Positions 42,180 to 42,500 of a stretch of 42,500 nt of DNA are shown one piece after another. Each line of letters begins with the position of its first letter. Positions within the stretch are counted from its first letter, which is position 1. Position numbers and translations under genes: made by a program. Location: assembly GCF_964340395.1 (NCBI RefSeq), contig NC_135555.1:16133746-16176245 (forward strand), written 5' to 3'. The stretch comes from Glandiceps talaboti (Eukaryota; Hemichordata; Enteropneusta; Spengelidae). A model generated the notes under the pieces. The model was not told the origin of the DNA and searched no databases. It was given only the letters and a program-made list of their open reading frames with translations.

Positions 42180-42500
42180 GTTTATATAGCTATATGGCAA
42201 CTTCTTATTTCAGTGTTTTGTCGTGGATTCAATTGACAGTACTCAGGGTACTTTTTATAAACGACGGATAAAGTATCGGCGTCATGCATGGTAAATAACC
42301 TCTCTGATCTAGATTAGAGCTTTCTCTATGTATATATATTATATACAACTTCTTGTACCAACTTATTGCCTATCTACCAACAATCTTTACGGGGTTTCTT
42401 CCGATTACATCCACTCATATCTTTGGTAGCTCTGTATTGGTGACAACCCTTACAGCATCTATGAATGGAAAAATAGATTTCCATTTAAGCAAAAAGGATC
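42180..42500. other. No gene seen
   Basis: AT-rich flank after the Harbinger-like MITE; nothing identifiable. Confidence 0.6.

Overview
The window is animal nuclear DNA. It is AT-rich, full of microsatellites and short inverted-repeat elements, and carries one large spliced gene on the + strand plus one eukaryotic tRNA-Leu gene. The gene is a catecholamine (dopamine/noradrenaline) transporter of the SLC6 family. Thirteen coding exons (20245-38175) can be assembled by reading frame, GT-AG splice sites and matching intron phases. They give a predicted protein of 670 residues whose core and C-terminus (RQFTKKHWLSV) match the vertebrate DAT/NET pair better than SERT, GABA or glycine transporters. 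A single transporter with both DAT-like and NET-like residues fits an invertebrate, probably a marine deuterostome such as a hemichordate, amphioxus or echinoderm. That placement is inference; the sequence does not fix the species.

Layout. 1-20222: about 20 kb with no convincing protein gene. It holds tandem repeats, microsatellites, a Tc1/mariner-like MITE (2487-2891), a minus-strand tRNA-derived SINE relic (about 3358-3560), short foldback elements and a 49-bp tandem array (18003-18315). It is the upstream intergenic region and may include a 5' untranslated exon and intron of the transporter. 20223-20659: first coding exon, with a 4-codon upstream ORF and a perfect CRE palindrome just before the start codon. 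20660-26950: a 6.3-kb first intron with a 648-bp TIR element. 26951-38175: exons 2-13 with introns of 0.4-2.0 kb. Introns 2, 5, 7 and 10 hold inverted-repeat elements. Intron 5 has a near-perfect 70-bp palindrome between two (AT)n tracts, and exon 3 is preceded by 156 bp of pure (CT)n. 38176-41600: 3' flank with a long compound microsatellite. 41633-41716: tRNA-Leu(CAG) with a pol III terminator. 41778-42176: a PIF/Harbinger-like MITE with a TTA target duplication.

Function. The transporter would retrieve dopamine or noradrenaline from the synapse using Na+ and Cl- gradients. The aspartate in TM1, the Na+ and Cl- site residues, the loop-2 disulfide cysteines and a C-terminal PDZ ligand are all present. 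No operon, CRISPR array, phage or previously undescribed protein system is visible. The unusual material is structural: MITE families, palindromes, repeats at a splice site, and an excess of perfect CRE palindromes.
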